A stretch of 64,000 nt of DNA from an uncultured Oxalobacteraceae bacterium (GTDB lineage Bacteria; Pseudomonadota; Gammaproteobacteria; Burkholderiales; Burkholderiaceae): contig CAMLIL010000010.1 in the NCBI GenBank assembly GCA_946480015.1, positions 1 to 64,000 on the forward strand, in the 5' to 3' direction. The first letter of the stretch is position 1, and every line of letters begins with the position of its first letter. The position numbers were made by a program, and so were the translations under genes. The notes below the pieces were generated by a model. The model did not search any database and was not told the origin of the DNA. It saw only the letters and a program-made list of their open reading frames with translations. Shown here piece by piece: positions 47,908-58,880 of this stretch.

Positions 47908-49806
47908 GTGCCCATGGATTCCGCAATCGCCGCGTCGTCGTCCGCGTCCGCGCCTGTGAAAGCCGGGCCGGCAGCGGCGCAGTGCATCGTCAAGCGTCAT
48001 GACGGGGTCTATGCCGACCCGACCGTGCTGGGCACCGTCTTCGTCGCGGCGGTCGACACCGTCTTTTCCGGCGATAAGTACTTTACCGGTCTGAACTATC
48101 CCGTCCTCATCAAGGCGCTCTACGATTGCGGCCCCGATCTGCCGCGTTCGCAAACCGGCGAATTGCTGGTCCGCTTTGCCGACGACATCGTGCAGTTCGA
48201 TGCCCGCCGCCGCGGCCTGTACAAGGCGGTCAAGATTCAGGATGGGGCGGCCGATTATTATTTCGAACCGGTCTATCAGGCCGATCCCGACGATCCGGCC
48301 GGCCCAGGCACGCCGGAGCGGCTCGATGTCGACGAATTCGTGGCCGACATGTGGAGCAAGGGCATTCGCTTCGGCATCGATATCGAGGCCGTGCGCGCAG
48401 CGATCGACGGCGGCAAGTCGGAACGGACCATCATCGCGCGCCGGCTCGACCCGGCGCCAGGGCGCGACGCCCGGATCATCGAAGTATCGGACGACCTTCA
48501 TCGCAGCGATGCACCGCGCCAGCTGGCCAATGGCAAGCTGGACCTGATGGCCTTCCAGAATCGGTTTCCGCAAATCAAAAAAGGCGTGCGCCTGCTCCAG
48601 AAAGTGCCGCGCGCGGCCGGCGCCATGGGCTTCGAACTGTCCGGCATCGCCATCGAGCCCGCCATTCCCGAAGACGTCGACCTGCGGCCCATGGCGGGCC
48701 TGGGCACGGTCATCGAGATCAGTGCGGAAGGCGAGTTTCTGGTGTCGCAGCAGCCCGGCTTCCTGAATGTCGACAGCCAGACCAGTCAGCTGTCGATCGG
48801 CGACAAGATCGTCAGCCGCGACGGCGTGAGCGCGCGTACCACCGGCAATCTGCAACTGACCGGGGATTACGAGGAATTCGGCGAGGTCCAGGAAAAGCGC
48901 GTCATCGAGGGCGAAAGCATCACCATCCATGCCGATTGCTTCGGCAATATCGTCTCGCGCGGCGGCACGGTGCTGCTCAATGCCAACCTGGTCGGTGGCA
49001 ACGCCCACAATGCCCGTGGCGACATCCGCGTCAAGGGTGTGGCGTCGGGCTCGGTGATCCAGTCGCGCCAGGGCGAGGTAGTGCTGAACCGGGCCGAGAG
49101 CTGCGTCATTTCCGGCACCCGCGTGGTCATCGAGCACGCCGCCAATTGCGAGATCATGGCCGACGAAGTGGTCATCAAGCAGGCCGAAGGCTGCGCCATT
49201 GCCGCGCGCAAGGTGCAGGTCGAGGTGGCCGGTCCGCGCAAGCAGATCGAGATGGTGATTCACGCCCTGCAGCCCGATAGCGCGCGCATCGACGAGGTCA
49301 TCACGGCGATGAGCGAGCGGGTGGGCCAGTTCGCCCAGCTGGTGGTGCAGCGCAAGGCCGAGATGGAGGCGCTCACCAGCCAGCCGGACGTGCGCAAGTA
49401 CGTGATGCTCGCCTCCAAGATTCGCAAGAAGGAATTGACGCTCACAACGGAGCAAGTACCGCAATTTCAAAAAATGGCGACGGCGGTCGGCCCGGCCTTG
49501 AAAGCCATTGCCAAGGTTTCGCTGGACGTGAAGGCGGCAGAGACCGAACAGCAGGCCGGCGAAGCGCTCATTGCCCAGCTGGTGCAGCAGCGCAGCGACA
49601 GCGCCGGCGTGACGCTGGTTAACGTGGCGATGCTGACCGGCGACACCGCTGTGCGGCTGATGACCTTCCAGCCGGACGGCAGCAGTACCTACGACCTGCC
49701 TGCCAAGGACATCAAGGCGCGCCTGCGCGGCGACGCCAGCGCAGGTCCGCTGATCAAGGCGGCCGCCAGCGGCCAGCTGGCGTGGAACAGCGACCAGCCG
49801 GACTGA
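47908..49806 (+). CDS. DUF342 / FapA-type polymer-forming protein
   Basis: This 632-residue cytosolic protein carries a DUF342 (FapA) core. After a low-complexity start, residues ~100-260 form an N-terminal alpha/beta region, and residues ~270-450 form a right-handed beta-helix with repeating turns such as GDKIVSRDGVSARTTGNL, VIEGESITIHADCFGNIV and VVLNRAESCVIS. A coiled-coil region follows (near 460-570). The FapA family is found near flagellar and chemotaxis genes in some bacteria, and its function is unclear. The GTG at 47908 has GGAG 8 nt upstream; ATG at 47914 is possible. Confidence 0.83.
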   Translation: MPMDSAIAASSSASAPVKAGPAAAQCIVKRHDGVYADPTVLGTVFVAAVDTVFSGDKYFTGLNYPVLIKALYDCGPDLPRSQTGELLVRFADDIVQFDARRRGLYKAVKIQDGAADYYFEPVYQADPDDPAGPGTPERLDVDEFVADMWSKGIRFGIDIEAVRAAIDGGKSERTIIARRLDPAPGRDARIIEVSDDLHRSDAPRQLANGKLDLMAFQNRFPQIKKGVRLLQKVPRAAGAMGFELSGIAIEPAIPEDVDLRPMAGLGTVIEISAEGEFLVSQQPGFLNVDSQTSQLSIGDKIVSRDGVSARTTGNLQLTGDYEEFGEVQEKRVIEGESITIHADCFGNIVSRGGTVLLNANLVGGNAHNARGDIRVKGVASGSVIQSRQGEVVLNRAESCVISGTRVVIEHAANCEIMADEVVIKQAEGCAIAARKVQVEVAGPRKQIEMVIHALQPDSARIDEVITAMSERVGQFAQLVVQRKAEMEALTSQPDVRKYVMLASKIRKKELTLTTEQVPQFQKMATAVGPALKAIAKVSLDVKAAETEQQAGEALIAQLVQQRSDSAGVTLVNVAMLTGDTAVRLMTFQPDGSSTYDLPAKDIKARLRGDASAGPLIKAAASGQLAWNSDQPD

Positions 49807-49819
49807 TCGCTTATCAAGC

Positions 49820-50419
49820 TCAGGCCGGGTTCGACGACGCGGCCGCTGCCTTTTTTCCAAGGAAACGCGCAGCCACGACAGCGCTGGCCAGGCCCACCAC
49901 GATGGCGGTGGTGCTGCCGGAAAAGCCGACGGCGGTATTGGCGGCAATCCTGCCAGCCTTCGGCTTGAGCAGTTGCAGGCGGCGGCGCGTCATCTGCGCA
50001 CCCAGTTCATTCAAGCGGTCCGGGCCAAGCATGCGCTCGGCGGTCAGCAGCAGCTCGGTTTCCTCATCGGCCACGTGGTGCATGACGTCGCGCATCAGCT
50101 CGTGCAAGGTGTTGTCGTAGCGCAGGTCGGTCGGATTGCTGGCGCGCAGCTCGGAAATCAGCCGGCGCATTTCAGCGTGTTCGGACGGACTCTTGACCAG
50201 GACCGGGTTGGCGTCGTCGAGGGCGCGCATGGCCGGATAAAAAATCTCTTCTTCCAAGGTGGCATGGATTTCCAGCGCATCGCAAATGGTTTCCACCAGC
50301 GCTTTCTTGACGGCCGGTCTGGCAGTCGAGACATACTGGTGGAACGTGACCATCACGTGCGAGTGGTCGAAGCGGATCATGTCGGTGATCGATGGACTCA
50401 ACTTGTTCAATGAAAACAT
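49820..50419 (-). CDS. Hemerythrin-domain protein with C-terminal anchor
   Basis: This 199-residue protein has a four-helix hemerythrin-like domain that binds a non-heme iron pair. Ligand-type residues are visible: FDHSHVMV near 17, HATLEEEIFYPAM near 52, SPSEHAEMRRL near 78 and HHVADEETELL near 115. A Gly/Ala/Val-rich hydrophobic helix near residues 165-185 suggests membrane attachment. Such proteins sense or buffer oxygen, NO or iron. It converges with the DUF342 gene 14 nt away. Confidence 0.88.
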   Translation of the reverse strand: MFSLNKLSPSITDMIRFDHSHVMVTFHQYVSTARPAVKKALVETICDALEIHATLEEEIFYPAMRALDDANPVLVKSPSEHAEMRRLISELRASNPTDLRYDNTLHELMRDVMHHVADEETELLLTAERMLGPDRLNELGAQMTRRRLQLLKPKAGRIAANTAVGFSGSTTAIVVGLASAVVAARFLGKKAAAASSNPA

Positions 50420-50511
50420 AGCGCAAGCTCCTCGGTGGGTATGTTTTCATCATAGGTTTTGTCGCGCGCGCGCGGCGTAGGACTGGGCCGCGCGCGGCTG
50501 TCGGACGGGCT

Positions 50512-51291
50512 TTACCGACTCAGCCTGGCGTACACCTGGGCAGCCGGGGTGCTGCTGAAGCCCATCGCTTCGAGGACCCCGATGACCTCGTCGAGCCACA
50601 AGGCATTGGGCAGGTTGTGGTGCAGCAGCAGGACGTGCACGCCATCCTTGGGCGCGTTCGGCGATGCCAGGCTGGCGGCCGCTTTCTTGCGCACGACGGC
50701 CAGATAGGCTTGCTTGACGGGCTCCAGGTCGGCGTTCGGGTTGGCGCGCAGCAAGGCGTCCAGTTTGTCGTCGACCACCCAATCTTCCACATCGAACGTG
50801 ACCGGCGCATCGACGTAGCCTTGCTGCTTGAGAAAGGCGCGCATGCCGTCCCGCTTGGCCGGGGTATCGCCTTCATTCAAATACGTATAGCGGAACCACT
50901 TGGTGTAATTCGGCAAGGTCCGGATGATCGCATCGCAGTCGAGGATTTCCTTCTGATATTGCAGCAGGCTGACCGACGGCTGATTCAGGTCCGGGTGGCT
51001 CATGGTGTGGTTGCCCAGCAGATGGCCGGCATCGCCCCAGGCTTTGGCCAGCGCATAGCCGGCGGGCCGGTCGGCGCCGTTACCGGCGGTAACGAACAGC
51101 ACGCTCTTGATCTTGTGTTTGCCAAGCGCATCCAGAATGGCCTGGTTGCGCTGCTGCGGCGACATGGGCCCGCCGACGTGCAGCGAGGGGCCGTCGTCGA
51201 AGGTGTAGGCGATCGAGGCGGCGTGGCCGGGAAGGGTCAGCAGGGTCAGCGCAGCGGCCAGGGTGCGGGCGAAGTGTTTGAGCAATGTCAT
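50512..51291 (-). CDS. Polysaccharide deacetylase (NodB type)
   Basis: This 259-residue secreted enzyme has a signal peptide (FARTLAAALTLLTLPGHA) and a NodB domain. YTFDDGPSL near residue 28 carries the catalytic base and metal Asp, NHTMSHPDL near 88 carries the two metal His, and WFRYTYLNEGD near 130 and VLLLHHNL near 225 are the later motifs. It should remove acetyl groups from N-acetylated sugars, perhaps peptidoglycan or exopolysaccharide. I choose the start at 51291 because it gives a proper signal peptide; the frame remains open to 51324. Confidence 0.88.
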   Translation of the reverse strand: MTLLKHFARTLAAALTLLTLPGHAASIAYTFDDGPSLHVGGPMSPQQRNQAILDALGKHKIKSVLFVTAGNGADRPAGYALAKAWGDAGHLLGNHTMSHPDLNQPSVSLLQYQKEILDCDAIIRTLPNYTKWFRYTYLNEGDTPAKRDGMRAFLKQQGYVDAPVTFDVEDWVVDDKLDALLRANPNADLEPVKQAYLAVVRKKAAASLASPNAPKDGVHVLLLHHNLPNALWLDEVIGVLEAMGFSSTPAAQVYARLSR

Positions 51292-51310
51292 GGGTACGGG
51301 TCGAAACGGG

Positions 51311-52360
51311 TCATTCGGGCGCATCGTCGTCGGCGACCGCGTCGAGCGCGCGATAGCAGTCCAGCGCGCCGGCGGGTAATCCTTTGAACAGGGCTGGATC
51401 GGCCTCGTCCACGCGCTGGTTTTCGGCCAGAATGCGCAGCTTGCTCAGGTAATCGGTCAGGGTCAGCAGGCGGCCCAGCGGCGACACCGGCACGCCCTTG
51501 CGCGCGCCGGCCTGCTCGGCGATCGCGGTGACGACCGCGTCCGGGAAATTCCATTCGCGGCCGATGCTGGCGGTCAGCGCGCGGGCGTCGCCGATCAAAC
51601 GCGCACAGAACATTTCCGAACCGAGCGAGTGGTCGTCTTTGGCGCTCTGGTCCATGATGCGCAGGGTAACGATCAGGCCGACATTCTGTACCAGCCCGGC
51701 CAGAAAGGCTTCGAAGGGATCGATGCCCAGCGCTTCGGCAAGCAGGCGGTTGCCGACCGCACAGCGTTCGGACTGGTCCCAGATGCGCGGCGCCAGGGTG
51801 CGCGTGTAATGGCCGGAATTCATGTCGATGATGGGGCGGAACGCCACGCTGGTGATCAGGTGACGCAAGCCTTCCTGTCCGATCAGCATGACGGCGTGCT
51901 CGACGCTGCTGATCTGGGTGCCGGTGCTTTTGAACGAGGTGTTGGCCAGGCGAATCACGGCCGCCACCAGGACCACGTCGCTGGAAATCGTGCGGGCCAG
52001 CTGGGCGCCGGAGAAATTCTCGCTGCGCAGGCTTTGCAGCAGTTGCGGGATCAGGCCCGGCATGCGCCGCACCAGCGCTGCGCCCGACTGCTGCGATGCC
52101 AGGATGGCGGCCAGCGCGTCCAGCACCTGGTTTTCCGCCGCGCTGGTATCCAGGCCGGCGTCGGCGGCCGGATCGGTATCGAACAGATAGCGCAGGTAGG
52201 CGGCATTGACACCATCGCGCTGATCGAAGGACAGCTCGGGTGCGCGTTCAGCGGCGGGCACGGGCGCCGCAGGGGCGGGCGCGCCGGACGCCTGCGCTTG
52301 CGGCTCAGCCGGGACGGGCGCCGGCGCCGCCGAAAAAAGTCGTTGAAGCCATTGATACAT
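51311..52360 (-). CDS. HDOD-domain signalling protein
   Basis: This 349-residue protein has an Ala/Pro-rich N-terminal spacer (residues ~10-45) and a HDOD domain from ~75 to 280, with VVLVAAVIRLANTSFKSTG near 130 and VEHAVMLIGQEGLRHLI near 155. HDOD proteins resemble HD phosphohydrolases but lack the catalytic His-Asp, and they take part in chemotaxis, c-di-GMP and stress signalling. The deacetylase gene follows at 19 nt, and the chemotaxis gene CheW is divergent, so a motility or surface link is likely. Confidence 0.87.
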   Translation of the reverse strand: MYQWLQRLFSAAPAPVPAEPQAQASGAPAPAAPVPAAERAPELSFDQRDGVNAAYLRYLFDTDPAADAGLDTSAAENQVLDALAAILASQQSGAALVRRMPGLIPQLLQSLRSENFSGAQLARTISSDVVLVAAVIRLANTSFKSTGTQISSVEHAVMLIGQEGLRHLITSVAFRPIIDMNSGHYTRTLAPRIWDQSERCAVGNRLLAEALGIDPFEAFLAGLVQNVGLIVTLRIMDQSAKDDHSLGSEMFCARLIGDARALTASIGREWNFPDAVVTAIAEQAGARKGVPVSPLGRLLTLTDYLSKLRILAENQRVDEADPALFKGLPAGALDCYRALDAVADDDAPE

Positions 52361-52552
52361 CGTGCGTCCTTCGAATGGTCGACGTTGAGCCGCTCAGCGT
52401 TGCCGGGCCATTGTAAAGCGTTTCGGCCCGTTTGCAACATCCGGAGTGGATGTGGGGCAATATTGACGTTGGTCAACGATTCCGTAGGGCATCCCATTAC
52501 GATGAGGTTTCGTTAGCTCGCCATGCCCCCGCAGAGACGAAAGGACCGAACC

Positions 52553-53041
52553 ATGCACAGTATCCCCATGCCGCACGCCGTCAAAGGCAAAATTGAATTT
52601 TTGAGTTTCCAGCTGGGCGGGCTCGAATACGGTGTCGAGTTCGGAAAGGTCAAGGAACTGCGTTCCCTGGCCACGATGGAGCGCTTCGCCTCGGACGGCG
52701 CCATCATCAGCGGCGTCGCGGCCGCACGCGGCGTGATCATGCCGCTGGTCGACATGCGCGAAGCGTTTCCCAAAACCCGGTTTCAGTCGCCAGCGGCCGC
52801 CACCGACGTGATCATCCTGCAGCTGTCGAGCTGTGTGATGGGCATGGTGGTCGACGGGGTGACCGATGTGGTGCGCATGCACGCGCACCAGATCAGGCCG
52901 ATTCCGGGGGCGGAAGAGGGCGACTGCGACTACCTGCTGGGCCTGGGCGAAGCCGACGGGCGGCGGCTGATCCTGGTCGACATCGATAAGCTGATGTCGA
53001 TCCAGCGCGACGCCCAGGCCCTGGGGCAGGCGGTCGCTTAA
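52553..53041 (+). CDS. CheW-domain chemotaxis protein
   Basis: This 162-residue protein is a single CheW domain: FLSFQLGGLEYGVEFGKVKELRSL split near residue 15, SGVAAARGVIMPLVDMREAF near 55 and VILQLSSCVMGMVVDGVTDVV near 85. CheW couples chemoreceptors to the kinase CheA. The ATG at 52553 has AAAGGA upstream; an in-frame ATG at 52523 lacks a site. No cheA gene or receptor is close, so it is probably an orphan, possibly acting with the divergent HDOD protein. Confidence 0.88.
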   Translation: MHSIPMPHAVKGKIEFLSFQLGGLEYGVEFGKVKELRSLATMERFASDGAIISGVAAARGVIMPLVDMREAFPKTRFQSPAAATDVIILQLSSCVMGMVVDGVTDVVRMHAHQIRPIPGAEEGDCDYLLGLGEADGRRLILVDIDKLMSIQRDAQALGQAVA

Positions 53042-53049
53042 GGCTTCCC

Positions 53050-55047
53050 TTAAGCTGCGATGCCTTCGAGCTGCTCCTGCAGCTCCAGCCATTCGCCTTC
53101 CAGCTGGGCCAGGTCCTTGGTATAGAACGACTGGTCGGCCAGCAGGGTCTTGAGCTTGGCCTTGTTGGCCGCCTCGTACATGGCCCCATCGGCCAGCTGG
53201 GCGTCGACCGCCGCCTTCTGCTCGTTGCGCTTGGCGATCTGCTCTTCCAGCCGCTTGATCTTGTTTTCGATCGGTTTGCGCAGTGCCGACAGGCGCTGGC
53301 GCTGCTCGGCATCGATCCGCTTCTGATCCTTCTTGTCGGCCACCGCTGCCGGCGCGCTCGCCACCGGCGCGGCGCTCGGGAAGCTGGTCTTGTTCTCCTT
53401 GCCGGCCGCCGGCAGCACCGTGGTGCCTTTGCCCAGCTTGGTCTGGAACAGCCAATCCTTGTAATCGTCCAGATCGCCGTCGAAGGGCTGCAGCTTGCCG
53501 TCGGCGACGATGATGAACTGGTCGGTGGTGGCGCGCAGCAGATGGCGGTCGTGCGAGACCACCACCAGCGTGCCTTCGAACTGCGCCAGCGCCATCGTCA
53601 GCGCTTCGCGCGTTTCCAGGTCCAGGTGGTTGGTCGGCTCGTCCAGCAGCAGCAGGTTGGGGCGCTGCCACACGATCAGCGCCAGCGCCAGGCGGGCCTT
53701 CTCGCCGCCCGAGAATGGCGCGATCGAGCTGGTTACCATGGTGCCGGGGAAGTTGAAGCCGCCCAGGAAGTTGCGCAGCTCCTGCTCGCGCACCGTCGGC
53801 GCGATTTTCGCCAGGTGCCATAAAGGCGACTCGTCATGGCGCAGCATTTCAACCTGGTGCTGAGCGAAGTAGCCGATCGACAGGCCCTTGCCGAGCGTGG
53901 CGTCGCCGGTCAGCGGCGCCAGTTCGCCGGCGATGGTCTTGATCAGGGTCGATTTGCCGGCGCCGTTCACGCCCAGGAGGCCAATGCGCTGGCCGATCTG
54001 CAGCGAAAAATTAATCCGCGAGACGATGGTCTTCTCGCCGACCTTGTCGCCGTGGCTGTCGAGCAGCCGATAGCCGGCGTTCACGTCTTCCATCACCAGC
54101 AGCGGGTTGGGCGCCGCCAGCGGCTCGCGGAACTCGAACGAGAACTCGGCGGCCGCGCGCAGCGGCGCCAGCTCCTCCATCTTGGCCAGCGCCTTCATGC
54201 GGCTCTGGGCCTGGCGCGCCTTCGAGGCCTTGGCCTTGAAGCGGTCCACGAACGATTGCAGGTGGGCGCGCGCGCGCTGCTGCTTTTCCATGGCGCTGGC
54301 GGCCAGCACCATCTGGGCCGCGCGCTGGCGCTCGAAGCTGGAGTAGTTGCCCGAATAGCGCTTGAGTTTGCGCTCGTCGATGTGCACCACCACGTTGACG
54401 ATCTCGTCGAGGAAATCGCGGTCGTGCGAGATGATGATCAGGGTGCCGGGATAGCGCTTCAACCAGTCTTCCAGCCAGATGATCGCGTCCAGGTCCAGGT
54501 GGTTGGTCGGTTCGTCGAGCAGCAGCAGTTCGGAAGGGCACATCAGCGCCTGCGCCAGGTTCAGGCGCATGCGCCAGCCGCCCGAAAAGCTGGCCACCGG
54601 CTGCTTCATCTGGTCGAGCGTGAAGCCCAGGCCCAGCAGCAGCTGTTCGCCGCGCGACTGCACGGTGTAGGCGTCGGCATCGGCCAGCGCGCTGTAGATT
54701 TCGCCGATGGCGATGCCGTTGTCGGACGATTCCGGCTCGGACTCCAGGCGCGCCAGTTCGGCTTCGAGCTTGCGCAGATTGACGTCGCCGTCGATCGCGT
54801 AGTCCAGCGCCGCGCGCTCCAGCGCCGGGGTTTCCTGGGCCACGTAGGCCATGCGCCATTTGGCCGGGAAGTCGATCTGGCCCTGGTCCGGATGCAGTTC
54901 GTTGCGCAGCATCGCGAACAGGCTCGATTTGCCGGCGCCGTTGGCGCCGATCAGGCCGATCTTGTCGCCCGGGTTGAGTGTCAGGTCGACGCTTTCCAGC
55001 AGCGGCTTGGTGCCACGCATCAGGCTGACATTGATAAAACGGATCAT
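53050..55047 (-). CDS. yheS: ABC-F ribosome-associated ATPase YheS
   Basis: This 665-residue protein has two ABC domains and no membrane segment. Domain 1 shows GANGAGKSS near residue 35, FSGGWRMRLNLAQAL near 155 and LLLDEPTNHLDLDAIIWLE near 170; domain 2 shows GVNGAGKSTL near 355, FSGGEKARLALALIVWQRP near 445 and a second DEPTNHLDLE. The linker follows the first domain, and a C-terminal coiled coil spans ~585-660. Order and residues follow E. coli YheS, one of four ABC-F proteins that act on the ribosomal E site. It is last in the yffB-dapE-prmB run and converges with the CheW gene. Confidence 0.92.
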   Translation of the reverse strand: MIRFINVSLMRGTKPLLESVDLTLNPGDKIGLIGANGAGKSSLFAMLRNELHPDQGQIDFPAKWRMAYVAQETPALERAALDYAIDGDVNLRKLEAELARLESEPESSDNGIAIGEIYSALADADAYTVQSRGEQLLLGLGFTLDQMKQPVASFSGGWRMRLNLAQALMCPSELLLLDEPTNHLDLDAIIWLEDWLKRYPGTLIIISHDRDFLDEIVNVVVHIDERKLKRYSGNYSSFERQRAAQMVLAASAMEKQQRARAHLQSFVDRFKAKASKARQAQSRMKALAKMEELAPLRAAAEFSFEFREPLAAPNPLLVMEDVNAGYRLLDSHGDKVGEKTIVSRINFSLQIGQRIGLLGVNGAGKSTLIKTIAGELAPLTGDATLGKGLSIGYFAQHQVEMLRHDESPLWHLAKIAPTVREQELRNFLGGFNFPGTMVTSSIAPFSGGEKARLALALIVWQRPNLLLLDEPTNHLDLETREALTMALAQFEGTLVVVSHDRHLLRATTDQFIIVADGKLQPFDGDLDDYKDWLFQTKLGKGTTVLPAAGKENKTSFPSAAPVASAPAAVADKKDQKRIDAEQRQRLSALRKPIENKIKRLEEQIAKRNEQKAAVDAQLADGAMYEAANKAKLKTLLADQSFYTKDLAQLEGEWLELQEQLEGIAA

Positions 55048-55066
55048 GGTCTACTTTGTAAAAGGG

Positions 55067-55963
55067 TCAGGCGGTATAGGCTTGCAGCTGGTCGGCGCCG
55101 AGCAGGAACACCATGTCGTCGCCGGCGCTGGTGGTGACCCAGGTCAGGCCCAGATGGCCAAAGGCGGCTTCGGCGTAATCGCGCTCGTTGCCGATCTCGA
55201 CCATCAGGATGCCGTCCGGCGTCAGGCGCTCGGCGGCGCCGGCCACGATCTTGCGCACCAGGTCCATGCCGTCGGCGCCGCCATCGAGGGCGATCTGCGG
55301 CTCGCGCTGGTATTCCATCGGCAGGCGCGCCATCGACTGCGAATTGACGTACGGCGGATTGGTGACGATCAGCTTGTACTTCTTGAACGGCACGTTGGCG
55401 TACAGGTCCGATTCGATCAGGTTGACACGGCCTTCAAGCTGGTAGTCGCGCACATTGCGCGCGGCCACCTCCAGCGCAGCGGGCGAGATATCCACCGCAT
55501 CGACCACGCTGTTGGGGAAGGCGTCGGCCATCATGATCGCCAGGCATCCGGAACCGGTGCACAGCTCCAGGATGTTCTCGACGCTGTCGGCGTCTTCCAC
55601 CCACGGGCTGAACTGGTTGGGAATCAGTTCGGCGATGAAGGAGCGCGGCACGATCACGCGCTCGTCGACATAAAACGCGTAGGTGCCCAGCCAGCCTTCG
55701 TTGGTGATGTAGGCGGCCGGCACGCGGTCGGTGGCGCGCCGTTCGATCACTGCCAGCACCTGCAGCACTTCCTCGGGCAGCAGGCGCGCATCGAGGAAGG
55801 GATCGAGCTTGTCGAGCGGGAGCTTGAGGGTATGCAGGATCAGGTAAGCGGCCTCGTCGAGCGCTTCGGCGCTGCCGTGGCCGAAGAACAGCTTGGCCGC
55901 ATTAAAGCGGGTGATCGCGTAGCGCAGCAGGTCGCGCGGCGTTGAGAAAATAGTCGTGGTCAT
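55067..55963 (-). CDS. prmB: uL3 (50S) protein glutamine methyltransferase PrmB
   Basis: This 298-residue S-adenosylmethionine enzyme methylates a Gln of ribosomal protein uL3. It shows VPRSFIAELI near residue 102, the cofactor loop ELCTGSGCLAIMMA near 130, VDAVDISPAAL near 150 and the NPPYVN active-site motif near 200. Its length matches E. coli PrmB (about 310). It sits between dapE (upstream by 27 nt) and yheS (downstream by 19 nt), so it is cotranscribed with both. Confidence 0.92.
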   Translation of the reverse strand: MTTTIFSTPRDLLRYAITRFNAAKLFFGHGSAEALDEAAYLILHTLKLPLDKLDPFLDARLLPEEVLQVLAVIERRATDRVPAAYITNEGWLGTYAFYVDERVIVPRSFIAELIPNQFSPWVEDADSVENILELCTGSGCLAIMMADAFPNSVVDAVDISPAALEVAARNVRDYQLEGRVNLIESDLYANVPFKKYKLIVTNPPYVNSQSMARLPMEYQREPQIALDGGADGMDLVRKIVAGAAERLTPDGILMVEIGNERDYAEAAFGHLGLTWVTTSAGDDMVFLLGADQLQAYTA

Positions 55964-55990
55964 GGCGTCCTCTCGTGGTCGTCGTCGGAG

Positions 55991-57485
<1,495 letters not shown>

Positions 57486-57613
57486 GGGTCGTGAAGGCGC
57501 ACGCAGGCTGCGCTGCGATGTGCTTTATGCAAGGCTTGGGTAACCCGAGAGGATACCATATGGGCCTTGCCGGGATAAGAAGATCTTGCGGGACTGCCGA
57601 TCAGGATTTTTCA

Positions 57614-57678
57614 TTCCCGGCCTCGGCGGCCCCCTTGGCGGGCATCCATAACCCGTGCGCTTCCGCCGAGGCCGGGAA
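57614..57678. repeat. Large inverted repeat between pilU and yffB
   Basis: A perfect 16-bp inverted repeat (TTCCCGGCCTCGGCGG at 57614-57629 and its complement at 57663-57678) surrounds a 33-nt loop. It lies in the 204-nt gap between pilU and the yffB-like gene. It looks like an extragenic palindrome and may end pilU transcripts; no clear T run follows in either direction. Confidence 0.7.
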
Positions 57679-57689
57679 CAACAGGCTGT

Positions 57690-58847
57690 CTAGGTATTGA
57701 GTGTGAATTCCGTGAACGACGCGCCCGAATCGTCGGCCGGCTTTTGCTGGGCGGCGGGCGCTTCTTCCTTCTTGGCCATCTGCGAATCCGGGCCATTGTT
57801 GAGCAGCCACAGCAGGTTGGTGGCCGAGTCGGCATTGGCCAGCGCTTCTTCCTGCGTCACCAGGCCGCTTTTCACCAGCTGGAACAGGGCCGATTCGAAC
57901 GATTGCGAGCCGGGCGACAGGCTCTTCTCCATCGCTTCCTTGATCTGGCCGATTTCGCCCTTTTCGATCAGGTCCGACACGTAGCGCGTGTTGACCATGA
58001 TTTCGACGGCGGCCTGGCGCGTGCCGCCGGCGGCCGAGCGCACCAGGCGCTGCGAGACGATGGCCTTGACCGCCGAGGACAGATCCTGCAGCAGCGCCGG
58101 GCGGTTCTCGATGGGGTAGAAGCTGATGATGCGGTTGAGCGCGTTGTAGCTGTTATTGGCGTGCAGGGTGGCCAGCACCAGGTGGCCCGACTGGGCGTAG
58201 GCCAGGGCCGCGGCCATGGTTTCCTTGTCGCGGATTTCGCCGATCAGGATACAGTCCGGCGCCTGGCGCATGGAATTGCGCAGCGCCGTGTAAAAGCTGT
58301 TGGCGTCGCTGCCGATCTCGCGCTGGTTGACGATCGACTTCTTATTCTTGAACAGGTATTCGATCGGGTCTTCGAGCGTCAGGATATGGCCGGCGCGCAG
58401 TTCGTTGCGGTGGTCCAGCATCGAGGCGATCGTGGTCGACTTGCCCGAGCCGGTGGCGCCGACCAGCAGCAGCAGGCCGCGCTTTTCCATGATCAGGTCG
58501 GCCAGCACCGGCGGCAGGCCGAGGTCGCCCAGGGCGGGTATATTGGCCGGCACGAAGCGGAATACGGCCGAAATCGAGCCGCGCTGGCGGAACGCCGATA
58601 AACGGAAGCGGCCCAGGTTGGGTACCGAAATACCCATATTGAGCTCGTTTTCGCGATCCAGCTCCTGCATCTGCTCGGGCGTGGCGATTTCCGCCAGCAG
58701 CGAGATGATGTTGTCCGGCTCCAGCTTTTGCTGGTTGATCGGGATGAGGTTCCCGTTGATCTTGATGTGCACCGGGGAGTTCACGGCGAAGAACATATCC
58801 GACGCGTTCTTCTCTTTCATCAGCTGAAACAGGCGTTCCATGGCCAT
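57690..58847 (-). CDS. pilU: PilT/PilU-family type IV pilus retraction ATPase
   Basis: This 385-residue hexameric ATPase drives retraction of type IV pili in twitching motility. Walker A is VGATGSGKSTTIASML near residue 133, the Asp box is ILTLEDPIEYLF near 162, Walker B is PDCILIGEIRDKETM near 205 and the His box is GHLVLATLHANNSYNALNR near 230. MISPQ-type start and the short N-domain (ASDMFFAVNSPVHIKINGNL) match PilU more than PilT, and no pilT is next to it. The start is at 58847 (GGAGAACC upstream). It is 33 nt after the dapD stop, so it is cotranscribed with dapC and dapD. Confidence 0.85.
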   Translation of the reverse strand: MAMERLFQLMKEKNASDMFFAVNSPVHIKINGNLIPINQQKLEPDNIISLLAEIATPEQMQELDRENELNMGISVPNLGRFRLSAFRQRGSISAVFRFVPANIPALGDLGLPPVLADLIMEKRGLLLLVGATGSGKSTTIASMLDHRNELRAGHILTLEDPIEYLFKNKKSIVNQREIGSDANSFYTALRNSMRQAPDCILIGEIRDKETMAAALAYAQSGHLVLATLHANNSYNALNRIISFYPIENRPALLQDLSSAVKAIVSQRLVRSAAGGTRQAAVEIMVNTRYVSDLIEKGEIGQIKEAMEKSLSPGSQSFESALFQLVKSGLVTQEEALANADSATNLLWLLNNGPDSQMAKKEEAPAAQQKPADDSGASFTEFTLNT

Positions 58848-58880
58848 GGTGGTTCTCCCCGGTGTGATCAAAACAAACGA

